NCBI RefSeq assembly: GCF_000737325.1
Contig: NZ_CP011125.1
Coordinates: 3,782,001-3,846,000, forward strand
Length of the DNA stretch: 64,000 nucleotides
Source: Sandaracinus amylolyticus
GTDB taxonomy: Bacteria; Myxococcota_A; Polyangia; Polyangiales; Sandaracinaceae
Reading direction: 5' to 3'
Below the pieces are notes generated by a model. That model searched no databases. It had not been told where the DNA came from and saw only the letters and a list, made by a program, of their open reading frames with translations. Shown here piece after piece: positions 20,376-28,975 of the stretch (position 1 is the first letter of the stretch; every line of letters starts with the position of its first letter). The position numbers were made by a program, and so were the translations under genes.

Positions 20376-20744
20376 TCAGACGGTGAGGTCGGCGGCGAGC
20401 TTGCTCGCGCTCGTGCGCAGGAGGAAGCGAGCCTTGCCGTAGTTGCCTTCGGGCTTCATCGCGAGCGCGACGAAGTACTCGTCGTTGATCAGACGGATCA
20501 CGGTGGTGAGCCGCTCGGCCTGGATCGCGACCTCGCGCGCCGCACCGGCGTCGAGCATCTCGGCGGCCTTGCGGATCTCCTTGAGGATCACGCTGTACTC
20601 CATGCCGACGGTCTCGACCTCGAGCACGCCCGCGGCCTCGGGGCTGACGTACGAGTCCACGGTGATCCCGTCGAAGCCCATCACGAGCCCGGCGATTCCA
20701 CCCTCGGTGCGATCGACGACGTCCTTCAGGACTTCCTGGAACAT
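20376..20744 (-). CDS. Roadblock/LC7 domain protein (MglB-like)
   Basis: 122 residues from ATG 20744; a TTG at 20801 in the same frame is less likely. The pattern [33 protein letters not shown] is that of Roadblock/LC7 proteins, which regulate small GTPases (MglB acting on MglA in myxobacteria). It carries a GYAV-like ending ([21 protein letters not shown]). No MglA-like GTPase lies next to it, so the partner is encoded elsewhere. Transcribed with aroQ, which is functionally unrelated. Confidence 0.85.
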   Translation of the reverse strand: MFQEVLKDVVDRTEGGIAGLVMGFDGITVDSYVSPEAAGVLEVETVGMEYSVILKEIRKAAEMLDAGAAREVAIQAERLTTVIRLINDEYFVALAMKPEGNYGKARFLLRTSASKLAADLTV

Positions 20745-20912
20745 GGCGCGATCAGCGCACGACTCGGGACGAGCGGTCAAGTTGATGCGCGCGGGGAGCA
20801 AGCGGCACGTGCTCTCGGCGGACCCCGGGGTCGCTCGAGGATTGCGCGCGTGAGCGCGTTTGCCGAGCGTGGGAGTCGCGACGATCGAGAGTGCCAGTCG
20901 TGCGAGCCCGGA

Positions 20913-20952
20913 AAAGCGAAAGCCCCCGTTCGAAACGAGTTCGAACGGGGGC
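20913..20952 (-). terminator. Terminator after tRNA-Leu
   Basis: Perfect 13-bp stem GCCCCCGTTCGAA / TTCGAACGGGGGC with a 5-nt loop (20922-20952). On the minus strand it is followed by TTTCGCTTTT. It sits 18 bp beyond the tRNA 3' end. Confidence 0.8.
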
Positions 20953-20969
20953 CGGCGCTGTTACGAATC

Positions 20970-21052
20970 TGCGGAAGAGAGGACTTGAACCTCCACGGGG
21001 GTTACCCGCCAGATCCTTAGTCTGGTGCGTCTGCCAATTCCGCCACTTCCGC
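20970..21052 (-). tRNA. tRNA-Leu, anticodon AAG
   Basis: 83 nt with a perfect 7-bp acceptor stem GCGGAAG/CTTCCGC, discriminator A73, a long class II variable arm (CGGGTAACCCCCG region) and the TTCAAGTC T-loop. The anticodon stem is CCAGA/TCTGG around the loop CTAAGGA. U33 therefore precedes A34-A35-G36, which reads CUU and, if A34 becomes inosine, CUC and CUA. The CCA end is not encoded. An A34 tRNA-Leu is unusual in bacteria, where CUY is normally read by GAG. Confidence 0.92.
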
Positions 21053-21065
21053 GTGGGGGAGGCAG

Positions 21066-21093
21066 AGATTAGCGAGGAGCTTCCGACTGTCAA
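21066..21093 (-). promoter_or_regulatory. tRNA-Leu promoter
   Basis: On the minus strand: TTGACA (21093-21088), a 16-bp spacer, then TAATCT (21071-21066). Both boxes are near consensus, and the expected start lies about 7 bases before the tRNA 5' end. Confidence 0.75.
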
Positions 21094-21116
21094 GAACGAA
21101 TGTTAGCGTTCGTGTC

Positions 21117-21209
21117 GTGCCGGCGAGCGAAGTGTTCTGGGCGGTGTTCTTCGTCGTCGCGATCGGTGTGATCGCCGTCGCTCCGTGGCTCGACGCACGC
21201 CGCTCCTGA
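21117..21209 (+). CDS. Possible 30-residue single-helix membrane peptide
   Basis: GTG at 21117 opens a 30-codon frame with a hydrophobic core (VFWAVFFVVAIGVIAVAPW) and a basic end (DARRS). Codon third positions are almost all G or C. No ribosome site is evident and the frame overlaps the tRNA promoter region divergently. It may be a real small membrane protein or chance. Confidence 0.3.
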   Translation: MPASEVFWAVFFVVAIGVIAVAPWLDARRS

Positions 21210-21348
21210 GCCGCTCGATTCCATCTCGGGCGAGGGCGGGTATGATCGCCGCGATGCATCGGAGCCTCGTCCAGCTCGCCGCGCGGAGCACCGCGATCAC
21301 GCGCGACCACGTTCGCGACGGTGCGACGGCGATCGGAGGAGTGCTGCG

Positions 21349-22380
21349 ATGGCGCTGAGCTCGGTGCGCGACGCGGCGATCGTCGCGATCATCGCGATGG
21401 TCGTCGGGGGCTGCGCGCTCGAGCGCGTCGGCGTGGTTCCATCGCGCCGCGGTGACGGCGCGCCGGGTGACGTCGATGCGAGCACGTCGTGCGCGGTCCA
21501 GTGCACCGACGGCACGAGGTGCGTCGCGGGCGAGTGCGTGTGCCCGCCGGGTGAGTGCTGTCCGGCGTGCGGCAGCGGCTTGGTCTGCGAAGGCGGCCTG
21601 TGCACCGCGATGACCGGCTGCGGCGCAGAGGGAGAGCCGTGCTGCGCGCCATCGGGAGCGTGCGCGACCGGGCTCGCCTGCGACGGCGAGCGATGCGCGG
21701 CGTGCGGTGACGAGGGCGAGGTGTGCTGCGCCGGGACGACGCCGTGCGCGTCGGGGCTCGGCTGCATCGAGGGGGCGTGCACGGCGTGCGGAGAGCGCGA
21801 TCTCGCGTGCTGTCCCGAGCGCGGGTGTGGCGCGGGCCTCGTGTGCGATCGCGCGATCTCGTGCGTTCCGTGCGGCGCGTCGGGGCAGGTCTGCTGCGAT
21901 GGCGATGCGTGCGCGGATGTCGCGCTCGCGTGCGACGACGGGACGTGCGGACCGTGCGGCGCGAAGGACGAGCTCTGCTGTGCGGGCTCCACGTGCGACG
22001 CGGCGACGCTCGTGTGCAACGGAGGTCGCTGCGGGGAGTGCGGTGGCGCGGGAGAGCCGTGCTGCGCGGGCGCCGTGTGTGATGGCGCGCTCGGGTGCGA
22101 TGCCGGGACGTGCCGGAATTCGTGCGGCAGCAACGGCGAGCCCTGCTGCGCGTCGAGCGTGTGTGGTGCCGGGCACGTCTGCGATCTGCTCGGCACGTGC
22201 CGGGCGTGCGGAGGGAACGGAGATCCGTGCTGCGCCGGTCGCGCCTGCGATGCGGGGCACACGTGCGGGCTCACGCAGTGCGAGCGCTGCGGGGCAGACG
22301 GTCAGCTCTGCTGCGCGCCGCCTGCGAGCCCGTGCAACACCGGGCTCATGTGCGGCTTCGATCTGCACTGTCGCGATTGA
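21349..22380 (+). CDS. Cys-rich repeat lipoprotein (nine ~30-residue repeats)
   Basis: 343 residues. The signal peptide ends in MVVGGC, a lipobox with Cys at about residue 22, so it is a lipoprotein. From about residue 85 to the end there are nine repeats built as CG..GEPCCAG..C..GL.C..G.C, six Cys each, with an irregular Cys-rich stretch before them. About 18 percent of residues are Cys, which implies a disulfide-knotted extracellular rod. Similar modules occur in myxobacterial secreted proteins. Function unknown, possibly adhesive or structural. It converges on kinase 2, with the two stops 6 bp apart. Confidence 0.85.
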   Translation: MALSSVRDAAIVAIIAMVVGGCALERVGVVPSRRGDGAPGDVDASTSCAVQCTDGTRCVAGECVCPPGECCPACGSGLVCEGGLCTAMTGCGAEGEPCCAPSGACATGLACDGERCAACGDEGEVCCAGTTPCASGLGCIEGACTACGERDLACCPERGCGAGLVCDRAISCVPCGASGQVCCDGDACADVALACDDGTCGPCGAKDELCCAGSTCDAATLVCNGGRCGECGGAGEPCCAGAVCDGALGCDAGTCRNSCGSNGEPCCASSVCGAGHVCDLLGTCRACGGNGDPCCAGRACDAGHTCGLTQCERCGADGQLCCAPPASPCNTGLMCGFDLHCRD

Positions 22381-22386
22381 TCGCGA

Positions 22387-23664
<1,278 letters not shown>

Positions 23665-23712
23665 GCGTGGAGGATACCGGAAACGACGACGGGATGGGGG
23701 ATCGCCCTGACG

Positions 23713-24132
23713 TCAGGAGACCGCGAGCACTTCGCCCATACCGAGCAGGAGGGGCAGGGCGCGCGGCAGGCCGAGGATGCGCAGGCGCTTCTCGCGCAGC
23801 GCGCGCCACATCGTGCGGTTCACCTCGCCGCGCGGATCGGGGAGCGGCCCGACGCTCTCCATGCGCGACATGTCGCCGATGAGCTCGGCCTCGCCGCGGA
23901 TGGTGAGATCGGGGATGCCGACGATGCCGTGATGGAGCACGACGCGACCCCCGCGGAACTCCATCGTGAGCGAGACCTCGGCGTCCTCCGCGACGATCGC
24001 GACGCGCCCGCGGAGGCGATCGAGGATGCGGTGCCGCGCCGGATGCGACGCGACGTTCTCCGCCATGAGCGTCGCGAGCATGATCGCGAGGCCGTTGTCG
24101 TCCGCACCGGGCGCGAGCTCGATCGCCGCCAT
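23713..24132 (-). CDS. SCP2-like domain protein (weak match)
   Basis: 139 residues. The central segment VSLTMEFRGGRVVLHHGIVGIPDLTIRG resembles the core strands of SCP-2 sterol/lipid-transfer folds. The protein ends with hydrophobic text (LRILGLPRALPLLLGMGEVLAVS). Seven bp after a better SCP2-like gene, so probably co-transcribed and possibly a paired partner. No catalytic residues are seen. Function is inferred only from the fold hint and context. Confidence 0.6.
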   Translation of the reverse strand: MAAIELAPGADDNGLAIMLATLMAENVASHPARHRILDRLRGRVAIVAEDAEVSLTMEFRGGRVVLHHGIVGIPDLTIRGEAELIGDMSRMESVGPLPDPRGEVNRTMWRALREKRLRILGLPRALPLLLGMGEVLAVS

Positions 24133-24139
24133 GCCGCGC

Positions 24140-24562
24140 TCAGTCCGGGTACTGCGTGTCGATGACGGTGGCGCTCTTGGCGAGCTCCTTCGACGCGACG
24201 ACGAACTTCACGATCGTGCCGAGGTGGCCCTTCTGGAGCTTCAGCTTGTTCTGCATCATCGCCTTGGTCGGATCGACGGCGCCGCTGAGGACCTCGCGCC
24301 ACTTCGGGTACTCGGCGACGATCACGAAGTCGGCGCTCTGCGCGGCGTCGCCGTCGACGTACTCGGCGTTGCGGCACTCGCCCGCGTGGAGATCGAGGAG
24401 CATCGCCATGTCGCGATCGGTGCCGAGCTTGGGATCGGCCTTCACGACGTACGCGACCTTGCCGTGCGTCCAGCCCTTGCCAGCCTCGCGATACGCGGCG
24501 TTCGCGTTCACGGCGTCCTTGAATGCGGCCGTCCACTCGGCCGAGGGGAACTTGAGCGCCAT
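24140..24562 (-). CDS. SCP2 sterol-binding-like protein
   Basis: 140 residues, no signal peptide. The layout fits small bacterial SCP2-like proteins: an N-terminal amphipathic segment (SAEWTAAFKDAVNANAAYRE), strands HGKVAYVV and MLLDLHAGEC, the acidic DGDAAQSADFVIVAEY, and helix MMQNKLKLQKGHLGTIVKFV. These bind lipids or acyl chains in the cytoplasm. Start at ATG 24562 with GAGATGAGGG-type purines upstream on the coding strand side. Co-directional with the next gene (7 bp). Confidence 0.75.
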   Translation of the reverse strand: MALKFPSAEWTAAFKDAVNANAAYREAGKGWTHGKVAYVVKADPKLGTDRDMAMLLDLHAGECRNAEYVDGDAAQSADFVIVAEYPKWREVLSGAVDPTKAMMQNKLKLQKGHLGTIVKFVVASKELAKSATVIDTQYPD

Positions 24563-24884
24563 CGCGTCTCCGTGAGATGAGGGGCCGGAGGTCTAGCAGG
24601 CGCCGGGGGGATGTCGTGCTCGGAGTGGAATTGCTCACGAGTTTGGGGGTTTGATCCGAACCTGGGTCGTTTCTGGAGCTCGCGGCCTGCCCGCTCGCGC
24701 AGGTGCCGTCGCCGCGGATGGGGAGCGCCGATCGCGGGTGGGGAACGTCACGTGCAGAGCTGGCCCGAGCACGCGTGACGGGAGTGGAACCTCGGTCGAC
24801 CGGGTTCCCCGCGCCGAGCTCGGGCCAGCTCGGGTTGCGCGGTGAGCTCTGGCAGCGCAAGCCCGCGAGGGCGCGGAACGAAGC
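24563..24884. other. Divergent intergenic region with a shared motif and a nested inverted repeat
   Basis: No gene supported. It holds the 16-bp motif GAACCTGGGTCGTTTC at 24658-24673, which recurs after kinase 3, and a nested inverted repeat at 24757-24831. It separates the SCP2-like pair (minus) from the TonB-like gene (plus), so promoters for both must lie here; none stands out. Confidence 0.55.
24757..24831. repeat. Nested inverted repeat (possible cruciform or RNA element)
   Basis: Outer arms GAGCTGGCCCGAGC (24757-24770) and GCTCGGGCCAGCTC (24818-24831) are perfect 14-bp complements. Between them GGAACC and GGTTCC flank the palindrome CGGTCGACCG (about 24785-24808). Located 53 bp before the ATG of the TonB-like gene. 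No U-tract. Could be an operator, a structured leader or a remnant of a mobile repeat. Confidence 0.65.
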
Positions 24885-26048
24885 GTGAACGACGTCGGCG
24901 GCAAGCGAATCTCCATCTCGATGACGGCTTCGATCGGCGCGCACCTCGTGCTCGCCATCGGCCTCGCCTTCGCCCCGGAGATCCTGCCGACCACGGAGCA
25001 CGTGCGCCCCGACACCGAGTTCACGCTCGAGATCACCACGCCCACGGACGAGGTCGTCGCCGAGCCGGAGCCCGAGGTCGCGCCCGAGCCCGAACGTGAG
25101 CCCGAGCCCGAGGTCGTCCCGGAGCGCGAGCCCGAGGTCGAGCGACCCACGCCGCCCGCGGCGCGTCGCTCGGAGCCCGCGCCCGCCGCGCTGGTCGTCA
25201 CGCCCGCGCCGAGCGTGTCGATCACGCCGGACACGCAGCAGGAGCCCGAGCTCACGCCGCACGTCGACGAGACGCCGCGCGAGACCGAGGCCCAGCGCGT
25301 CGAGCGGATGCGCACGCTGCTCGATCCGAGCGCGGTCGCGCGCCGGTCGTTCGTCGTCGAAGGGCCGGGCCCCTCCGTGCCGCAGCGTGAACGCGCGGGC
25401 GCGATCGGCGGCACGGGCACCGATCTCGTCCCGCGCGGCGAGGCCGAGGTCGAGCGCGAGCTGAGCGAAGGCCTGCGCACGCAGGCGATGGCCAAGGCGT
25501 ACCTCGCGCGCACGCGGCCGGAGGTGCGTCGTCGCCCCGACGGGACGCACGTCTACAGCGGGCACGCGTTCACCGCGACGATCCGGCCCGACGGCTCGGT
25601 GCAATTCGAGGATCGCCCGGGCATCCAGACCGACGGGTTCTCCACGAGCGGGAGCTTCGACATCACGGACGCGTTCATGCGCGCGAGCGGGCAGGACCCG
25701 TACGCGGCCGAGCGCGAGTGGTTCATGGAGCACACCGAGGAGCTGCGGAACCGACTCGAGGACGAGACGCGCGCGCAGGCGATGGCCGCAGGAATGCGGC
25801 GATTGCGCGGGCAGCTCACGCGCATCTGGCAAGACGAGGCGAGACCGGCGGAGCAGCGGCGGCGAGCGATCTTCGAGCAGTGGGCGGAGGTCGACGACTC
25901 GGGTGGAGGCGGCGACGCGCGCTCGGTGATCGAGGAGTTCGTTCGCGAGCATCTGCCGCTCGGGAGCCCGGACGCGTTCACGAGCGACGAGCTGCGGCGG
26001 CTCAACGGTCGGCTCGAGAGCGGGACGCGGTTCGCACCGTATCGCTGA
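24885..26048 (+). CDS. TonB-like N-terminus with Glu-Pro linker, unknown C-terminal domain
   Basis: 387 residues. One N-terminal hydrophobic helix (about 12-32, MTASIGAHLVLAIGLAFAP) is followed by a Glu/Pro-rich linker (about 58-90, EPEPEVAPEPE style), as in energy-transducing TonB-type proteins that span the periplasm. The C-terminal part (about 150-387) is mostly charged helices and lacks the TonB beta domain; no family is recognised. No ExbB/ExbD genes are near. GTG or later starts are unlikely given the helix. Followed 17 bp later by the DUF1517 gene. Confidence 0.65.
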   Translation: MNDVGGKRISISMTASIGAHLVLAIGLAFAPEILPTTEHVRPDTEFTLEITTPTDEVVAEPEPEVAPEPEREPEPEVVPEREPEVERPTPPAARRSEPAPAALVVTPAPSVSITPDTQQEPELTPHVDETPRETEAQRVERMRTLLDPSAVARRSFVVEGPGPSVPQRERAGAIGGTGTDLVPRGEAEVERELSEGLRTQAMAKAYLARTRPEVRRRPDGTHVYSGHAFTATIRPDGSVQFEDRPGIQTDGFSTSGSFDITDAFMRASGQDPYAAEREWFMEHTEELRNRLEDETRAQAMAAGMRRLRGQLTRIWQDEARPAEQRRRAIFEQWAEVDDSGGGGDARSVIEEFVREHLPLGSPDAFTSDELRRLNGRLESGTRFAPYR

Positions 26049-26065
26049 CGATCGCGCGAGGGGAC

Positions 26066-26635
26066 ATGCGCATCGACGTGCAGGCGATCGTGATCGGTCT
26101 CGACGCGAGCGCGCGCGCGGCGGTGCAGGGCGCGATGCGCGCGATCGCGGCGAGCGGTGACACGAACACGGCGCGCGGGCGGCACCGGATGCTCGGGGAG
26201 GCGCTCGACGTGCTGGCCGCGGCGGAGGCGCACTGGACGCACGGCCACGCGGAGGGCGGCGTGCTGCGGGAACCGGAGGACGCGCGGAAGCACTTCGTCG
26301 AGGTCGCGCATCGCGCGCGATCGCGGTTCGACGTGGAAGTCATTCGCAACACCGGTGGTGCGGTGACGACGCAGCCGGCACCGGTGCTCTCGGCGAGCAA
26401 CGAGCCGGGGGTGGTGCTCGTGACGGTGGTGGTCGCAGCGCGGCGGGAGATCACCGACGTTGCGCGGGCGACCGATCGCGCGTCGCTACGTGCGGGGCTC
26501 GACGCGCTGCGTGGGATCGCGGAGGACGAGCTCGTCGCGTTCGAGGTGGTGTGGTCACCCGCGGAGGACGCGGACCGCGTGAGCGTGGCGCAGCTCGAGG
26601 CGCGTAACCCGGAGATCAGGAGGCTCGAATCGTGA
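26066..26635 (+). CDS. DUF1517 family protein
   Basis: 189 residues from ATG 26066, preceded by GAGGGG. The pattern fits DUF1517, known mostly from cyanobacteria and plastids: SGDTNTARGRHRMLGEAL, then KHFVEVAHRARSRFDVEVIRN, then VVLVTVVVAARRE, and finally LRAGLDALRGIAEDELVAFEVVWSP. Members often have a membrane helix; this one has none, so it is presumably cytosolic. Function unknown. Its stop overlaps the GTG of pgeF by 4 bp. Confidence 0.75.
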   Translation: MRIDVQAIVIGLDASARAAVQGAMRAIAASGDTNTARGRHRMLGEALDVLAAAEAHWTHGHAEGGVLREPEDARKHFVEVAHRARSRFDVEVIRNTGGAVTTQPAPVLSASNEPGVVLVTVVVAARREITDVARATDRASLRAGLDALRGIAEDELVAFEVVWSPAEDADRVSVAQLEARNPEIRRLES

Positions 26636-27390
26636 GCGAGATGGTGATCCGCTCGGGGCTCCTGACGCGCGCGGGGTTCGCCCACGGGTTCGCGACGCGG
26701 GTGGGCGGAGTGAGCGCGGCGCCGTTCGATTCGCTCAACCTGGGTCGTTCCGTGGGCGACGATCTCGCGGCCGTCGAGGAGAACCATCGGCGGCTCGCGC
26801 GCGCGATCGGGTACGACGTCGCGCGCCTCTACGAGACGAGTCAGGTGCACGGCGCAGCCGTGCGCGCGGTCGCAGTCGGCGATGATGTCGCGCGGGTGCG
26901 AACGGTGGAGGCGGACGCGCTGGTCGCGTCCGGTGAGGGCGTCGCGGTCGGGGTCCGAACGGCCGACTGCATCCCGGTGCTCGTCGCCGACGAGAAAACC
27001 GGGCGCGTCGCGGCGATCCATGCCGGATGGCGCGGTGTCGTGGCGGGCGTGGTGCCGCGCGGGATCGAAGCGCTCGGTGCGCCGGCGGCGCGGCTGGCGT
27101 GCGCGATCGGGCCGTGCATCCGCGTGGCGTCGTTCGAGGTGGGCGAGGACGTCGCGGAGCAGATCCAGGCGGTCGCGCGCGAGGAGGACGTGATCGAACG
27201 TGGGTCGGTGAAGCCTCACGTCGATCTCGTGCGAGCAGTGATTGCGCAGCTCGTCGCGATCGGTGTCGGGCGCTCGCGGATCGATGATGTCGGAGGGGAT
27301 ACGTTCACCGACGAGCGCCGGTTTTTTTCGTACAGGCGTGATGGCGCGCGGAGCGGGCGACAGCTGTCGGTGATCGTCGCGCGTGGATGA
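26632..27390 (+). CDS. pgeF: Laccase-domain protein, peptidoglycan editing factor PgeF/YfiH
   Basis: 252 residues, GTG start overlapping the preceding stop. The zinc-binding triad of the YfiH family is present: His73 (SQVHG), Cys113 (TADCIPV) and His130 (AIHAGWRG), as is the FFSYRRDG ending. Members act as purine nucleoside phosphorylase/adenosine deaminase or remove wrong amino acids from the peptidoglycan precursor UDP-MurNAc-L-Ser. Cytosolic. The 13-bp string AACCTGGGTCGTT inside it encodes the family's NLGR and is not taken as a copy of the intergenic motif. Confidence 0.92.
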   Translation: MSEMVIRSGLLTRAGFAHGFATRVGGVSAAPFDSLNLGRSVGDDLAAVEENHRRLARAIGYDVARLYETSQVHGAAVRAVAVGDDVARVRTVEADALVASGEGVAVGVRTADCIPVLVADEKTGRVAAIHAGWRGVVAGVVPRGIEALGAPAARLACAIGPCIRVASFEVGEDVAEQIQAVAREEDVIERGSVKPHVDLVRAVIAQLVAIGVGRSRIDDVGGDTFTDERRFFSYRRDGARSGRQLSVIVARG

Positions 27391-27498
27391 CCGCGGCGCG
27401 GGCGCCGAGGTGGCGGGTCCGCCAGGTGCGGCCGTCAGGTTCGCCGACCCACGTTGAGTTTGTTTCGGGAATTCCACGCGCGACCCCCGGCACGCGCG

Positions 27499-28443
27499 AT
27501 GCGCTGCACCCCTGGCGTGACCCAACCACGCCTCATCGAGCCCGGCGCCGTGTATCTCGTCACGCGCCGCACGTTGCGCCGCCATCATCTCTTCGCGCCG
27601 GATCCGCGCATGACGCGCATCTTCCGCTATGCGCTCGCCGTCGCGGCGCAGCGCACCGGAGTACGCGTCCACGCGTGCGTGCTGATGAGCACGCACGAGC
27701 ACCTCGTGGTCTCCGATCCCGAAGGCTGCCTCCCGCGATTCATCCACCATTTCCATCGCCACGTCGCGCTCGCGACGAAGGTCCTGCGCAAGTGGGAAGG
27801 CGCAGTCTGGGATCACGAGCCGACGAGCGTGGTCGAGCTCCGGACGCCGCACGCCGTCGCCGAGAAGATCGCCTACGCGATCGCGAACCCAGTCGCCGCC
27901 GCGCTCGTCTCGCGCGCGAAGGACTGGCCCGGCGTGACGACGCGACCGGACGAGATCGGCACCGCGATCTGGCGCGTCGAGCGGCCCACCGAGTACTTCG
28001 GCCGGGACGACGACAGGTGGCCGCCCCACGTCGAGCTTCGGCTCGAGATGCCGCGCGCCGCGCACGATCTCGCGATGCGTGACGACGAGTTCCGCGAGCT
28101 CGTCGCGCACGAAGTCGCCACGCTCGAGCGCGCCGCGCGCGCGAGCGTCAGAGAGCTCGGCGGGACCTTCGTCGGCCGCGATCGATGCGCGAAGCTCTCA
28201 CCGTTCCGCCGCGCGCGCTCGTGGGAGCCGCCGCGCTCGCGGAACCCGACGTTCGCAGTCGGGCGAGGTCATCACGACGCGCGAATCGAGTCCGAGGAGC
28301 GCTTGCGCGCATTTCGAAGCGCGTATCGCTCCGCGCTCGACGCGTGGCGCGCGCGACGCCGCGACGTGCCGTTCCCAGCGGGCACGTGGCTCATGCGCGA
28401 GCAACACGCGGCGCTGATCGCATCCACGCGCGTGGCGGCTTGA
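27499..28443 (+). CDS. REP-associated tyrosine transposase (RAYT)-like HUH protein
   Basis: 314 residues from ATG 27499; an upstream TTG at 27454 is possible. The pattern GAVYLVTRRTLRRHHLFAP, then LMSTHEHLVVSDP with the metal-binding His-x-His (HEH), then KIAYAIANPVAA with the probable catalytic Tyr, is that of Y1/RAYT transposases found singly in deltaproteobacterial genomes. The C-terminal half (about 180-314) is Arg-rich and specific to this lineage. No terminal repeats or REP palindromes were found beside it, so it looks like a resident, non-autonomous copy. Activity unknown. Confidence 0.82.
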   Translation: MRCTPGVTQPRLIEPGAVYLVTRRTLRRHHLFAPDPRMTRIFRYALAVAAQRTGVRVHACVLMSTHEHLVVSDPEGCLPRFIHHFHRHVALATKVLRKWEGAVWDHEPTSVVELRTPHAVAEKIAYAIANPVAAALVSRAKDWPGVTTRPDEIGTAIWRVERPTEYFGRDDDRWPPHVELRLEMPRAAHDLAMRDDEFRELVAHEVATLERAARASVRELGGTFVGRDRCAKLSPFRRARSWEPPRSRNPTFAVGRGHHDARIESEERLRAFRSAYRSALDAWRARRRDVPFPAGTWLMREQHAALIASTRVAA

Positions 28444-28474
28444 GCGCTCGCGCGCTCTCAGCTCGACGATGCGA

Positions 28475-28909
28475 TCACGTGCCGCGCACCAGGAGGGGCT
28501 CGAACGCCGCGCGGAACCGCTCGCTCCAGGGACACGGCTTGAACGTCGTCGGATCCAATCGGACAAGCCGCGTGTGCCCTTCGGCGTGCACGGTCGACCC
28601 GTGCACCGCGCGCACTTTCGCGTCGATCACCAGGCTCGACGTGCCGAGCTTCACCGGCTGCAGCTCGACCGTGAGATCCCCCTCACCGCGAACCGGCGCG
28701 AGGTACTGGATCTCGTGCGCCGCCACGACGTGGAATTTGTCCGGGTTCTTCGCGAAATCGTCCTCCCAGCGGAACCCCAGCGCCTGGAACAGCTCGCCGC
28801 GCGCGCGCTCCATGAAGAGCAGGAAACGCACGTTGTGCAGGATGTTCAGCGCGTCGAGATCGTCGAAGTAGACGCGTTGAGTGGAGCGAAAGGGCGCGCT
28901 GATCGGCAT
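28475..28909 (-). CDS. Acyl-CoA thioesterase, hotdog (4HBT) family
   Basis: 144 residues. The N-terminal TQRVYFDDLDALNILHNVRFLLFMERAR is the YbgC/4HBT active-site helix with an Asp in the catalytic region (FDDLDALN). Later strands (HEIQYLAPVRGEGDLTVEL) complete the hotdog. Likely cytoplasmic acyl-CoA hydrolase; substrate unknown. It is divergent from accD, suggesting a link with fatty-acid metabolism, but that is inference. This is the third hotdog thioesterase in the window. Confidence 0.83.
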   Translation of the reverse strand: MPISAPFRSTQRVYFDDLDALNILHNVRFLLFMERARGELFQALGFRWEDDFAKNPDKFHVVAAHEIQYLAPVRGEGDLTVELQPVKLGTSSLVIDAKVRAVHGSTVHAEGHTRLVRLDPTTFKPCPWSERFRAAFEPLLVRGT

Positions 28910-28975
28910 GACGCGATGTGTTACGACGCGACGCCTTTCCGAGCGAGCGCCCTCGTGTTATCCCCGCCCCCTCGC

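Noticed and set aside
26737-26749. Third copy of the 16-bp motif
   Set aside because: The 13-base match is inside pgeF and codes for the conserved NLGR segment, so it is probably coding constraint.
27313-27330. T-run (TTTTTTT) as a terminator
   Set aside because: It encodes Phe-Phe in the conserved end of PgeF (FFSYRRDG) and no stem precedes it.
27391-27498. Insertion-sequence ends around the RAYT gene
   Set aside because: No inverted repeats or target duplication were found at either side; the sequence GGAATTCC at 27469 is only an 8-bp palindrome.
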